NCBI RefSeq assembly: GCF_023617245.1
Contig: NZ_CP067396.1
Location: 4,526,001-4,590,000 of the forward strand
Reading direction: 5' to 3'
Length of the DNA: 64,000 nt
From: Lysobacter enzymogenes
GTDB lineage: Bacteria > Pseudomonadota > Gammaproteobacteria > Xanthomonadales > Xanthomonadaceae
Made by a program: the position numbers and the translations under genes. Shown one piece after another: positions 29,912-38,890 of the stretch (position 1 is its first letter; each line of letters opens with the position of its first letter). The notes beneath the pieces were generated by a model. It was not told the DNA's origin and searched no databases. It saw nothing but the letters and a program-made list of their open reading frames with translations.

Positions 29912-30334
29912 ATGGGCGCATGGGGCGTGGGCACGTTCGAAAACGACGATGCCCTGGATTGGCTCGGCGACCTGACCGACACCGACGACAGCGCGGCGGT
30001 GCGCGCGCTGCTGGCGCAAGCGCTGGCCAGCGACTGCCTCGACGCGCCGGACGCCACCACCGCGCTGGCGGCGGCGGAAACGGTGCTGTCGATGCTGGAC
30101 GCGGCGACGCCGGCGCTGGCCTGGCACGAGGAATTCGCCGCCTGGCTGCCGCGGCACGCCGCCGTGGCCGACGCGGGCCTGGGCGCGGCCGCGGTGGCCG
30201 CGATCGATCGCGTCCTGGGCGAGGAGTCGGAACTGCGCGAGTTGTGGGACGAAACCGACGACGCCGACGACTGGCGCGCCGTTGTCGCCGCGTTGCGCTC
30301 GGCGCTGGTCGCCAAGCTCGCCGCTTCGCGCTGA
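29912..30334 (+). CDS. DUF4259 domain protein
   Basis: A 140-residue soluble, acidic protein beginning MGAWGVGTFENDDALDWLGDL, the diagnostic opening of DUF4259. This family is of unknown function and is common as single genes in diverse bacteria. AAGGAGCG lies 7 nt before the ATG. It is probably the last gene of the run beginning at 28279; the next gene has its own upstream motif. Confidence 0.85.
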   Translation: MGAWGVGTFENDDALDWLGDLTDTDDSAAVRALLAQALASDCLDAPDATTALAAAETVLSMLDAATPALAWHEEFAAWLPRHAAVADAGLGAAAVAAIDRVLGEESELRELWDETDDADDWRAVVAALRSALVAKLAASR

Positions 30335-30462
30335 AACCGCGGCGGCGGCCGCGGGCCGCGTCGCGACCGCCGGGCCGCGGACGCCGCGCTGAGAAGTCGC
30401 GTAGCGGAAAGCCGGCGCCGGCGCGAAACACGCCGACGCGACGCGGCGCCAGCGTCAAGCCG

Positions 30463-30475
30463 CACTAGACAGGTC
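30463..30475 (+). promoter_or_regulatory. Putative PhnF operator, site 1 (hydrolase operon)
   Basis: CACTAGACAGGTC, 83 bp before the ATG of the phosphonatase-like gene. The identical 13-mer is found at 38797-38809 and 42135-42147. Its CACTAGAC core matches six of eight positions of GTCTAGAC, the palindrome bound by HutC-subfamily GntR repressors. Confidence 0.65.
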
Positions 30476-30558
30476 CACCCGCCTGTCCCCGCCGTGTCAT
30501 CACCGGGTTGCGCCGCGCGCCCAAGCTGGAGGCCTGTTCCGCAGCGCCTCCGGTTTCC

Positions 30559-31248
30559 ATGGACTACCGCCTCGCCCTGTTCGATATCGCCGGCACCACC
30601 GTGTCGGACCCGGGCTTCGTCGCCCAGGCCTTCGTCGGCGCCATGGGCGCGGCCGGCCATCCCATCGATCCGGAGCAGTGCCGGGCGCTGATGGGCTACC
30701 GCAAGCCCGAAGCCATCGCGCGCCTGCTCGGCGCGGCGGCCACGCCGGCCAAGATCGAGGCCATCCACGACGATTTCGTCCAGCGCATGCTGCGCTGCTA
30801 CCGCGAACAGCCCGGGGTGGCGCCGCTGCCGGGCGCGGAATCGACCTTCGCCCTGTTGCGCGCGCACGGCATCAAGGTCGCGCTGAACACCGGCTTCTCG
30901 CGCGACATCGCCGAGGCGATCCTGACCCGGCTCGGCTGGAACGAGCGCGTCGACGCGCTGATCGCCAGCGACGAAGTGCCCGAAGGCCGGCCCGCGCCGC
31001 ACATGGTGCAGGCGCTGCTGCGCCGCTTCGGCCTGAACGACGCGCGCCAGCTGGTCAAGATCGGCGACACCGAAGTCGACATCGGCGAAGGCCGCAACGC
31101 CGGCGCCGGGCTGGTGGTGGCGGTGACCACCGGCGCCTTCGCCCGCGCCGAACTGGAACCCTACGCGCCCGACGCCATCGTCGACTCGCTGTTCGAACTG
31201 CCGGCCTTGCTCGGCATCGACGCCGTCGCCCGCGACGACGCCGCATGA
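30559..31248 (+). CDS. Phosphonatase-like HAD hydrolase
   Basis: A 229-residue HAD-superfamily hydrolase. The catalytic motif I is LFDIAGTTVSDPG; motif II/III elements are NTGFSRDIAEAIL and KIGDTEVDIGEGRNAG. It fits the phosphonatase-like family (TIGR03351), relatives of PhnX that lie near TIGR03364 oxidases in many genomes and are thought to cleave the C-P bond of a phosphono-aldehyde. The cap-domain Lys of true PhnX cannot be assigned by eye. The ATG at 30559 gives a typical start (MDYRLALFD). It is coupled by ATGA to the downstream DUF5690 gene. Confidence 0.88.
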   Translation: MDYRLALFDIAGTTVSDPGFVAQAFVGAMGAAGHPIDPEQCRALMGYRKPEAIARLLGAAATPAKIEAIHDDFVQRMLRCYREQPGVAPLPGAESTFALLRAHGIKVALNTGFSRDIAEAILTRLGWNERVDALIASDEVPEGRPAPHMVQALLRRFGLNDARQLVKIGDTEVDIGEGRNAGAGLVVAVTTGAFARAELEPYAPDAIVDSLFELPALLGIDAVARDDAA

Positions 31249-32534
31249 ACGCTGCCGCCGCGACGCCGCCGCTGCGCCAGTGGCAGCTGACCCTGCTCGC
31301 CGGCGGCGCGGCGCTGCTGGCCTACGCCAGCATGTACGCCTTCCGCAAACCGTTCGCGGCGGCGTCGTTCCACGGCCAGCACTGGCTCGAGGTGGACTAC
31401 AAGGTCTGGCTGGTGGTGGCGCAGATCCTGGGCTACATGTGCAGCAAGTTCCTCGGCATCGGCGTGATCGGCGGGCTGCGCCGCGAACGCCGCGCGCCGC
31501 TGATGCTCGCGCTGATCGGCACCGCGTGGCTGGCGCTGCTGGGCTTCGCGCTGGTGCCGGCGCCCTGGAACATCGCCTGCCTGTTCCTCAACGGCCTGCC
31601 GCTGGGCATGGTTTGGGGCCTAGTCTTCAGCTACCTGGAAGGCCGCCGCACCACCGAGGCGATGGGCGCGATCCTGGCCTCGAGCTTCATCATGGCCTCG
31701 GGCGTAGTGAAGAGCGTCGGCAAGTGGCTGCTGCTGTCGGGCGTCAGCGAATTCTGGATGCCGTTCCTGACCGGCCTGCTGTTCCTGCCGCCGCTGCTGA
31801 TCGCGCTGCGCCTACTCGAACGCGTGCCCGAACCCGACGCCGCCGACCGCGCCGCGCGCAGCCAGCGCCTGCCGATGACCCGCGCCGAGCGGCGCGCGTT
31901 CGTGCGCCGGTTCCTGCCGGGGCTGGCGCTGATGATCGGCTGCTATGTGGCGCTGACCGTGGTGCGCGATTTCCGCGACAACTTCGAGGCGGAGCTGTTC
32001 GCGGATCTGGGTTATGGCAACAACGCCGGCGTGTTCGCGTTGATCGAGACGCCGGTGGCGCTGGCCGTGCTCGCGCTGACCGCCGGGCTGACGTGGTTCC
32101 GCGACAACCTGCGCGGGCTGATGGCGCTGCACGCGCTGATGTTCGGCGGCCTGCTGGTCGCCGGCATCGCCACCCTCGCCTTCCGCGCCGGCGCGCTGCC
32201 GCCGCTGTGGTGGCTGGCCCTGGTCGGCTTCGGCCTGTACCTGGCCTACGTGCCGTTCAACTGCGTGTTCTACGAGCGTTTGATCGCGACCTTCCGCGTC
32301 GCCGGCAACGTCGGCTTCCTGATGTACCTGTCCGATGCCTTCGGCTACCTGGGCAGCGTCGCGGTGCTGCTGGCCAAGGAGTTCTCCGGCCTGACCCTGT
32401 CGTGGACCCAGTTCTTCGCCCACATCGTGCTCGCCCTGAGCGTGGTCGGCGGCGCCTGCCTGCTGGCGTCGGCCGCGTACTTCCACCATCGCGCCGGCCG
32501 CCATGCCCGCACGCCGGCGCTGGCGCCCGCCTGA
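31245..32534 (+). CDS. DUF5690 family transporter-like membrane protein
   Basis: A 429-residue polytopic protein with about 12 predicted transmembrane helices and an MFS-like layout. The first helix region reads AYASMYAFRKPFAAASF, a pattern seen in organophosphate/hexose-phosphate type antiporters; the central cytosolic loop is rich in Arg (RAARSQRLPMTRAERRAF). It corresponds to DUF5690. Co-translated with the phosphonatase-like hydrolase, it is a good candidate for the inner-membrane carrier of the pathway's substrate. Substrate assignment is inferred from context only. Confidence 0.82.
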   Translation: MNAAAATPPLRQWQLTLLAGGAALLAYASMYAFRKPFAAASFHGQHWLEVDYKVWLVVAQILGYMCSKFLGIGVIGGLRRERRAPLMLALIGTAWLALLGFALVPAPWNIACLFLNGLPLGMVWGLVFSYLEGRRTTEAMGAILASSFIMASGVVKSVGKWLLLSGVSEFWMPFLTGLLFLPPLLIALRLLERVPEPDAADRAARSQRLPMTRAERRAFVRRFLPGLALMIGCYVALTVVRDFRDNFEAELFADLGYGNNAGVFALIETPVALAVLALTAGLTWFRDNLRGLMALHALMFGGLLVAGIATLAFRAGALPPLWWLALVGFGLYLAYVPFNCVFYERLIATFRVAGNVGFLMYLSDAFGYLGSVAVLLAKEFSGLTLSWTQFFAHIVLALSVVGGACLLASAAYFHHRAGRHARTPALAPA

Positions 32535-32611
32535 GCGAACGCTCGCGCGCACCGTTGGCAACCGCTTCCAAGGCCCCGCGTGAACAACACCCGCATGAAG
32601 AACACCCTCGA

Positions 32612-33769
32612 ATGAAGAACAGTGATTCCGCCCTGGTCGTCGGCGCCGGCATCGTCGGCCTGGCCATCGCCCGCGCGCTCGCCGTGCGCGGCCATCGCGT
32701 TACCGTGCTGGAGCGCTACGACCGCGCGGTCGGCGCCTCGGTGCGCAACTTCGGCATGATCTGGCCGATCGGCGTGACCAACGGCGCCGCCTACGAGCGC
32801 GCGCTGCGCTCGCGCGCGATCTGGCAGGAGGTGATCGACGGCGCCCAGCTGTGGCACGACCCCTGCGGCTCGCTGCACGTGGCCTACGCGCAGGACGAAT
32901 TCGAAGTGTTGGCGCAGTACGCCGAGGCCAACCGCGCGCTGCGGCCGTGCGCGCTGCTCGGCCGCGACCAGGCGCTGGCGAAGTCGCCGGCGCTGGTCGC
33001 CGACGGCCTGCGCGGCGCGCTGTTCAACCGCGACGAGTTGCTGGTCGATCCGCGCGAGGCCCTCGCCGCGCTGCCGGGCTATCTGCACGAGCGCTACGGC
33101 GTCGAGTTCCACTGGCGCACGCCGGTCACCGCGGTCGAGAGCGGCCGCGCGCATTCGGGCACGCGCCGGTTCGAGGCCGACCGCGTGTTCGTGTGCAGCG
33201 GCCCCGAATTCGAGCAACTGTTCCCGCAGCTCTACGCCGCCGCGCCGCTGACCCGCTGCAAGCTGCAGATGCTGCGGCTGGCGGCGCCGGACGACGGCCT
33301 GCGCCTGGGCGCGGCGCTGTGCGGCGGGCTGTCGCTGGTGCATTACGCCGGCTTCCAGCAGGCCGCCGATGTGGCGCCGTTGCGCGCGCGCTACCAGGCC
33401 CAGTACGGCGAGCTGATCGAACTGGGCATCCACGTGATGGCCGCGCAGAACGGCCGCGGCGAGATCACCGTCGGCGATTCGCACGCCTACGCCCACACCC
33501 ACGATCCCTTCGACGAACAAGCGATCAATGCGCGCGTGCTCGACTACCTCGGCGGCTTCCTGCGCCTGCGCGAGCCGCGGCCGCTGCAGACCTGGCACGG
33601 CATCTATCCCAAGCTCACCGACGGCAGCAGCGAGTTCGTCGCCGAACCTCTGCCGGGCGTGACCATCGTCAACGCGGTCGGCGGCGGCGGGCTCGGCATG
33701 ACCCTGAGCTTCGGCCTGGCCGAGGAAATCGTCGACGGCCGCTACGCCGCGGTGCGCCGCGCGGCCTGA
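32612..33769 (+). CDS. TIGR03364 family FAD-dependent oxidoreductase
   Basis: A 385-residue DAO-family flavoprotein. The N-terminal Rossmann motif is VVGAGIVGLAIARALA; the family-specific RNFGMIWPIGVTNG follows, and the C-terminal FAD-contact region includes NAVGGGGLGMTLSFGLAEE. TIGR03364 enzymes cluster with phosphonatase-like hydrolases and are linked to oxidative deamination of aminophosphonates, giving the aldehyde that the hydrolase can cleave. That fits its position 77 bp after the DUF5690 gene. The ATG at 32612 is the last of several clustered ATGs and matches the family N-terminus. Confidence 0.9.
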   Translation: MKNSDSALVVGAGIVGLAIARALAVRGHRVTVLERYDRAVGASVRNFGMIWPIGVTNGAAYERALRSRAIWQEVIDGAQLWHDPCGSLHVAYAQDEFEVLAQYAEANRALRPCALLGRDQALAKSPALVADGLRGALFNRDELLVDPREALAALPGYLHERYGVEFHWRTPVTAVESGRAHSGTRRFEADRVFVCSGPEFEQLFPQLYAAAPLTRCKLQMLRLAAPDDGLRLGAALCGGLSLVHYAGFQQAADVAPLRARYQAQYGELIELGIHVMAAQNGRGEITVGDSHAYAHTHDPFDEQAINARVLDYLGGFLRLREPRPLQTWHGIYPKLTDGSSEFVAEPLPGVTIVNAVGGGGLGMTLSFGLAEEIVDGRYAAVRRAA

Positions 33770-34065
33770 GCGGCCCGCGCCGGTGCGGCGCCCCGCCGCG
33801 CCGGCAAGTCCATGCGCGGGCCATGGCGGCCTGACCCGCCATGGCCCGCGCCGTCCGGTTCGCTGGCTCCCCCGTCGAACCGTCCGCACCCACGACGCCG
33901 CGCGCGCTGCGCGTCGGCGACCGCCGCGCCGGACCATCCGTGGCCGGCGCGGGGCGGGCGGCACCTCCCTGTGCCTGTTGCTCCGTCCGCCGCGCCCGCG
34001 TTCCGTCCGTGCGGCCCCGTGCGGGGCCCGGAACGGCGCGGCGGCGCGGAGCCTTGCGCGGAGGC

Positions 34066-34590
34066 TTACTTGCCTCCTTCCACGACCGAACCGGGCATCG
34101 ATTCGATCGTCTCGATCAGCAGTTCGTGCTGGCGCATGAACTCGCCGATGCGGTACTTCTCGCGCAGTTCGCGCACGCCTTCGTCGTAGTGGCGCACCGC
34201 TTCGGCGCTCCAGTTGCCGCGGTCGATCGGGCCGTTGCCGTCGGGGCTGGCCACGGCCATGCCGCTGAAGCCGGCATGGCGCTGGCACAGGCCCACGCCC
34301 GGGTTGGGGTTGTACGTCCAGCCCTGGCCGGCCATGGCGTTGTACTGGGCCAGGCAATCGGCGTACTCGTAGGCGGCGATGAAGTGGAAATCCCAGCGCC
34401 CGGTGCTGTTGTTCCAGCGCCGCACGTGCACGGTGTAGGCGTAGTAGCCGCCCCACGGGCCCGGCGACGGCACCGGGTTGGTCGTCTGGATGACGGTGGT
34501 GCCGCCGAGCATGCGCGCCGAGGCCGGCGCGGCGCTGCCCAGGCCGACGGCGGCGATCAACGCGGCCGGTGCCAGCCAATGGCGAATCAT
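34066..34590 (-). CDS. Secreted protein of unknown function
   Basis: A 174-residue protein with a signal peptide (MIRHWLAPAALIAAVGLGSA, likely cleaved after PASA) and no recognised domain. The mature part is rich in aromatic residues and Gly (WGGYYAYTVHVRRWNNSTGRW) and has two cysteines (DCLAQY and LCQRH) that could pair. The C-terminal 50 residues look helical and charged. A strong Shine-Dalgarno (GGGGAGGAG) precedes ATG 34590. It lies between the oxidase gene and another secreted-protein gene; co-function with the phosphonate genes is not indicated. Confidence 0.7.
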   Translation of the reverse strand: MIRHWLAPAALIAAVGLGSAAPASARMLGGTTVIQTTNPVPSPGPWGGYYAYTVHVRRWNNSTGRWDFHFIAAYEYADCLAQYNAMAGQGWTYNPNPGVGLCQRHAGFSGMAVASPDGNGPIDRGNWSAEAVRHYDEGVRELREKYRIGEFMRQHELLIETIESMPGSVVEGGK

Positions 34591-34947
34591 CGGAAACTCC
34601 TCCCCTGAGTTGAGTGGCAGACGGCGGCGATGGCGCGGCGCGGATCGGCGGTCCCTGCCGCCTTGCGCAGCGTCTGTACCAGCCCGCGATCTCCATTTAG
34701 CGCCGCGGCACCGCCGCAGGCGAGGAACAAGCCGGGTGCGAACCGGGACACGGCGGGAACGATTCGGCCCTCGCGCGCGCGACCCGCGGGCATAGTGCGT
34801 TCGCGGTCACGGCGCGAGCGCGGCGGGGATCAAACTTCGCGGTAAAACGACCCGTTTTGTACCCGCGAATTGCTTGGACGGGGTTGGTCGCGGCTCCTAG
34901 GCTGGGTCCACATCGCGCTCCCCGCGATGGGCCCAGGAGAACCACCG
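34591..34947. promoter_or_regulatory. Divergent promoter region of two secreted-protein genes
   Basis: 357 bp without a gene between oppositely oriented ORFs. Near 34835-34862 the AT-rich run GGTAAAACGACCCGTTTTGT contains the palindrome AAAACGACCCGTTTT and is the best candidate for promoter or operator elements. Confidence 0.35.
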
Positions 34948-35439
34948 ATGCGCCTGACTTCCAAAGGAATGCTCCGCCATGGCAGCGGCTTCGCCGCGAT
35001 CGCCTTCGCCGCCGCCCTGACCGCCGGCAGCGCGTTCGCCCACCAGACCAATCCGCAGTGCTACCTCGACGGCGTGCAGACGCAGCCGGTGGCGGAATTC
35101 ACCTTCACATCGCGCCAGGTCGCCAAATTCCACGCCGATCTGATGCGCCGGCCGCCCGGCTCGTGTCCGGCCGGCTTGGGCGGGAGCGCGGCCAAATCGT
35201 GCGGCCAGGTCGATCACTGGCACGTCGCCCGGATCATGTCCGACGAGTACTGCGCCGGCCTGCAGGGCAACGCGCGCGCCAGCGGCGCGCGCCCGGTCGC
35301 CGAGGTGACCGCGCCGCTGTCCTATCTCAAGACCGAGCACCACCAGCTGTACACCTACCGCGCCGCGGATCCCGACGCCGTCGTGCTGCGCGGCCTGTGC
35401 GTGATCTGCATTACGGTCGAGGCGCCGCCGTCGAAATGA
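34948..35439 (+). CDS. Secreted cysteine-rich protein of unknown function
   Basis: A 163-residue protein with a signal peptide ending around GSAFAHQ. The mature part has six cysteines (QCYL, GSCPAG, KSCGQ, EYCAG and the pair in GLCVICI), suggesting disulfides in the periplasm or outside. No domain is recognised. The ATG at 34948 follows AGGAGA at 8 nt, so it is preferred to the ATG at 34870. It converges on the TPR sensor-like gene. Confidence 0.7.
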   Translation: MRLTSKGMLRHGSGFAAIAFAAALTAGSAFAHQTNPQCYLDGVQTQPVAEFTFTSRQVAKFHADLMRRPPGSCPAGLGGSAAKSCGQVDHWHVARIMSDEYCAGLQGNARASGARPVAEVTAPLSYLKTEHHQLYTYRAADPDAVVLRGLCVICITVEAPPSK

Positions 35440-35460
35440 CGCCGCCGGCCGCGCCGCCGC

Positions 35461-37626
35461 TCATACCAGCGCGTTGCGGCGGGTGTAGGCCAGCACCGCG
35501 TCGACGTGCCGCTGCAGTTCGCCGCGCACCGGTTCCTCCAGCGCGCACTCGGCCAGCACGTAGTAGCCCGAACGCAACACGTCGCGCCAGCGCGGCTGGC
35601 GCGGCAGCTTGGACAGGCTCAGGTAGCGCTCCATGGCGCGCGCGCGCAGCCGGCCGTCGTCGACGGTGACCCGCCAGATGCGGCTCTTCTCGGCCAGCTC
35701 CAACCGACCCTGGCCGGTGCTGCGCTCCCACGCCTCGACCACCGCCAGCATGAGTTCGACCAGGGCGCGGCGGAACGACTGGCGTAGCGCTTCGTCGCCG
35801 GAAGCGGCCGGCTCGACTTCGAGCGCCAACGGCTCGGCCGGCCCGGCGCCGTCGTGCGCGCCATCGTGCGCGCCGTCGTGCGCGGCGTCCGCCGCCGGCT
35901 CGACCGCCGCCCGTTGCAGGCCGAGCACCAGCGAGCCCTCGCCCTGACCGCTCTCGCTCAACTGTCCTTGCAGCCGTTCGCCGCCGAGGACGAACGCCAG
36001 CCGCTGCGGCGCCGAGGATTCCTCCAGGCGCTCCAGCGCCAGGGCGAAGCCACGCGCGTCGTCGGCGCCGAGCAACTCGCCGAACCCGCGGCCGACCGGA
36101 GCCTCCGCGGCGCCGGGCCGCAGCAATTCGCCGGCGGCGCGGTTCGCGGCGAGCACTTGGCCGGCGCCGTCGAGCACCAGCACCGCGTCTTCGCGGCTGT
36201 CCAGCGCGGCCTGCAGGCGCGCGCGGTCCACGCCCAGCTCGGCCGCGGCGCGGCGGTAGTAGTCGATCTCCTCGTCCAGGCGCGCGCGCCGCGCCGCCTC
36301 GGCGACCCGCGCGCGCTGCTGGCGGCGCAGGAAGAACACGGTCAGTCCCAGCAACGCGGCCAGCGCCGACACCACGGTCAGCCACAGCGCGAGCGTGCGC
36401 ACCTGATTGCCCGAAGCCAGCGCGGCGATGGTGCGGTCGCGTTCGGCGGTCTCGAAACGCACCTGCAGCCAGCGGGTCTCGCGGTCGTACTGGGCCTCGC
36501 GCAGCGCCTGCGCGGCGCGCTCGGATTCGCGCAGCGCCGCCATCGCCTGCGGCCATTGGCCCAGCGCCTCGTGCGCGGCGGCCAGTTCCGCCAGCAGCGC
36601 CGGACGGTCGCTGTCGTGCGCGGCCAGCGCGCGCAACGCGGCGCCAGCGCGCTCGCGCGCCACTTCCGGCTGGCCGCGCAGGCGCGCCACCCGCGCGGCC
36701 TGCAGCTGCAACGGCGCCGGCGCGGTTTCGCCCTCGGCGACGGCGACCGCGGCCAGGCCGCTGTCGACCCAGCGCGAAGCCGCGGCGACATCGCCGCGCA
36801 GCAGCGCCGCGCGCGCCAGTTCCGCATCGGTGCGCTGCTGGTACTTGCGGTTGCCGTCGCGGACCATCTGCGCGCGCGCCTGCAGCAACAGCGCCTCGCC
36901 GCCGGCGACGTCGCCGCTGTCGAGCAGCGCCGCGCCCCACGACTCCATCGTGTGCGCGGCCTCGCCCGCATTGCCGGCGGCGAGGTGGGCATCGCGCGCC
37001 TGGCGGTAATAGCGCACCGCGGCGGCGAGGTCGCCCTGGTCGCGGTAGATCTCGGCGAGGTTGTTCAGCGGCCGCGCGGATTCGCCGGGAACGTTGCGCA
37101 GCAGCGCCAGGCTCTGCGTCTGCGCCTGCACCGCGCCGCGCACGTCGCCCAACCGCAGCAACGCGGCGCCGAGGTTGTTCCAGTTCTTGCCCTGGGCCAG
37201 GCGGTTCTCCGAACGCTCGGCCGCGGCCAGGGCGCGCTTGAACCAGTCCAGCGCCTGCAACGGGCATTCGCGGCGGAACTCGATCACGCCGCGACGGCGC
37301 GCAAGCTCCTGCGCCACCGCCGGCGCGGGGTCGGCGCCGGCCACCGCTTCGGCGCAGTCCATCACCCGCGAGGCCTCCGCGTAATGGTGATTTTCCACCA
37401 GCGTGCCGTTGCGCTCATACAGCGCGGCCAGCAGCGACGGGGTTTCGCCGCCGGGATCCAGTTCGTATCCGCGCAGGCATTGCGCCGGCTCGGGCAGCAC
37501 GCTCGCCGCCGCCTCGGCGCAGGCCGGCGCGCCCGTCGGCGCCGCTACACCGGCGTCGGCCATGCCGCACAGCGTCGCCAGCAACGCGGCCAGCGCCACC
37601 CCACGCGCGAACGATTCCTTGGACAC
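35461..37626 (-). CDS. Membrane TPR-PAS sensor-like protein
   Basis: A 721-residue protein. It has a signal-like N-terminus (ARGVALAALLATLCGMADAG), then roughly 330 residues of TPR-type helical repeats (for example WNNLGAALLRLGDVRGAV and LNNLAEIYRDQGDLAAAVRY). One membrane span (LALWLTVVSALAALLGLTVF, about 408-430) is followed by a coiled stretch, a PAS-like domain (DAVLVLDGAGQVLAANRA), a small AHDG x3 repeat and a conserved-looking C-terminal domain of about 95 residues that I cannot assign. No histidine-kinase, GGDEF or clear HTH motif is visible. GTG 37626 has GGGAGC upstream and opens the hydrophobic leader. Confidence 0.75.
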   Translation of the reverse strand: MSKESFARGVALAALLATLCGMADAGVAAPTGAPACAEAAASVLPEPAQCLRGYELDPGGETPSLLAALYERNGTLVENHHYAEASRVMDCAEAVAGADPAPAVAQELARRRGVIEFRRECPLQALDWFKRALAAAERSENRLAQGKNWNNLGAALLRLGDVRGAVQAQTQSLALLRNVPGESARPLNNLAEIYRDQGDLAAAVRYYRQARDAHLAAGNAGEAAHTMESWGAALLDSGDVAGGEALLLQARAQMVRDGNRKYQQRTDAELARAALLRGDVAAASRWVDSGLAAVAVAEGETAPAPLQLQAARVARLRGQPEVARERAGAALRALAAHDSDRPALLAELAAAHEALGQWPQAMAALRESERAAQALREAQYDRETRWLQVRFETAERDRTIAALASGNQVRTLALWLTVVSALAALLGLTVFFLRRQQRARVAEAARRARLDEEIDYYRRAAAELGVDRARLQAALDSREDAVLVLDGAGQVLAANRAAGELLRPGAAEAPVGRGFGELLGADDARGFALALERLEESSAPQRLAFVLGGERLQGQLSESGQGEGSLVLGLQRAAVEPAADAAHDGAHDGAHDGAGPAEPLALEVEPAASGDEALRQSFRRALVELMLAVVEAWERSTGQGRLELAEKSRIWRVTVDDGRLRARAMERYLSLSKLPRQPRWRDVLRSGYYVLAECALEEPVRGELQRHVDAVLAYTRRNALV

Positions 37627-37942
37627 GGCCCGCTCCCTGTTCCCCCTGCCGGAAGCTTTGCCGATCCGGGCCCGAAGCGGAAGCGACGCAGGCGGGCGCA
37701 AATCGCGCGCGAACATGAACCAGCGCGCGAGCGATCACATTCGCTGCGGACTTCAATCGCAATCGGAGATATCCGGCGCAACAGCGCACGATCCGCAAAC
37801 CGCTGTTCAGTGGCGCGCAGCCTGGCCGCCGCGCACGGCCCGAACCCTCGTAGCGCAACGCCGGCTCGACGTCGTGCGGGACCGCTGGCCCGCGTTGCGA
37901 TTCAGTCGGGATGCAACGAGCCCGGACACGGACCCGCCGCGC
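37627..37942. other. Gene-free region between phnF and the sensor-like gene
   Basis: 316 bp after the phnF stop and before the start of the sensor-like gene (both minus strand). No ORF with protein-like composition and no terminator hairpin were seen; it should carry the sensor gene promoter. Confidence 0.4.
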
Positions 37943-38773
37943 TTAAGCTTCGTTGGTCACCATCAACTGCACCCAGTCCCCGGCGAACGACGTCACCCCG
38001 AACTGCACCGGCGCGCCCTGCGTATCGACATTGAGCGAATGCACGCACAGCACCGGCCGCCGCGTCGACTGGCCGAGCACGCGCGCGACCTCGGCCGCGG
38101 GCAGCCGCGCCATCACCGCGGTGTGCTTGCGCAGGTAGTCGCGCACGCCGAACTCGGCCAGGGTGCGGGTCACCGAGAGCTTGTCGGCGAACACCTTGTC
38201 CAGCCCCGGAAAGCGCGCGGCCGGAAACCAGGCCTCGCTGTGGTCGACCGTGCGGCCCTCGACCTCGCTGGAATACACCACGCGGTGCACGCGCTCGCCG
38301 GCCAGCAAGCCCAGCGAACGCGCCACCAGCCGCGGCGGCGCCTGGGTACCGGACTCGATCAGGCGATACCGGCTTTCCACGTTGAGATCGTGCATGGCCT
38401 TGCCGAAGCGCGTGCGCCGGCCGATCGGATAGTGATACGGATGCTCCTGCACGAAGCTGCCGCGGCCGGTTTCGGTGCGCAGGAAGCCGCGTTCCTCCAA
38501 GGCCTCGATCGCGCGGCGCACGGTGTGGCGGTTGACGCCGAAACGCTTGGCCAGGTCGAACGCGGACGGCAGCTTGTCGCCTTCGCTGAGCAGGCCGGCG
38601 CGGATGTCCTTGAGCAGCGCGGTCTCGATCTGCTGCCACAGCGGCATCGCGGCGTCGCGCTGGGTCGGCTCCGGGGTCGGCTCCGGGTTCGGCTCCGGGG
38701 TCGGCACGGGGTTCGGCCGCTCGCCGGCGGCCTGTTCGGCAACGGCTCGCTTCGCCGCGGCGGGGGATGTCAT
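37943..38773 (-). CDS. phnF: PhnF-like GntR/HutC family transcriptional repressor
   Basis: A 276-residue regulator. An N-terminal Pro-Glu repeat leader (PTPEPNPEPTPEPTQ) precedes a winged HTH (residues about 45-110, with LPSAFDLAKRFGVNRHTVRRA and GFLRTETGRGSFVQ), and a UTRA ligand-binding domain fills the rest. The HTH plus UTRA plan and divergence from phnM point to PhnF, a phosphonate-locus repressor. The 13-mer CACTAGACAGGTC in the phnF-phnM spacer, repeated before two other operons, is its most likely operator. The leader is encoded by 12-bp tandem repeats (about 38663-38712). Confidence 0.85.
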   Translation of the reverse strand: MTSPAAAKRAVAEQAAGERPNPVPTPEPNPEPTPEPTQRDAAMPLWQQIETALLKDIRAGLLSEGDKLPSAFDLAKRFGVNRHTVRRAIEALEERGFLRTETGRGSFVQEHPYHYPIGRRTRFGKAMHDLNVESRYRLIESGTQAPPRLVARSLGLLAGERVHRVVYSSEVEGRTVDHSEAWFPAARFPGLDKVFADKLSVTRTLAEFGVRDYLRKHTAVMARLPAAEVARVLGQSTRRPVLCVHSLNVDTQGAPVQFGVTSFAGDWVQLMVTNEA

Positions 38774-38796
38774 ACAACCTCCATCTGCGCTTGATT

Positions 38797-38809
38797 CACT
38801 AGACAGGTC
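38797..38809 (+). promoter_or_regulatory. Putative PhnF operator, site 2 (phnF/phnM)
   Basis: CACTAGACAGGTC in the 117-bp divergent spacer: 81 bp before the phnM start and 23 bp from the phnF start codon, so binding could control both genes. Confidence 0.65.
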
Positions 38810-38890
38810 GCATCGCGCCCGCCTTCATCAGAACCCGCCGGCGTTGCATGACGGTGACAACCTCTCCTCGTTCGCTGCCCCTCGCCCGAC

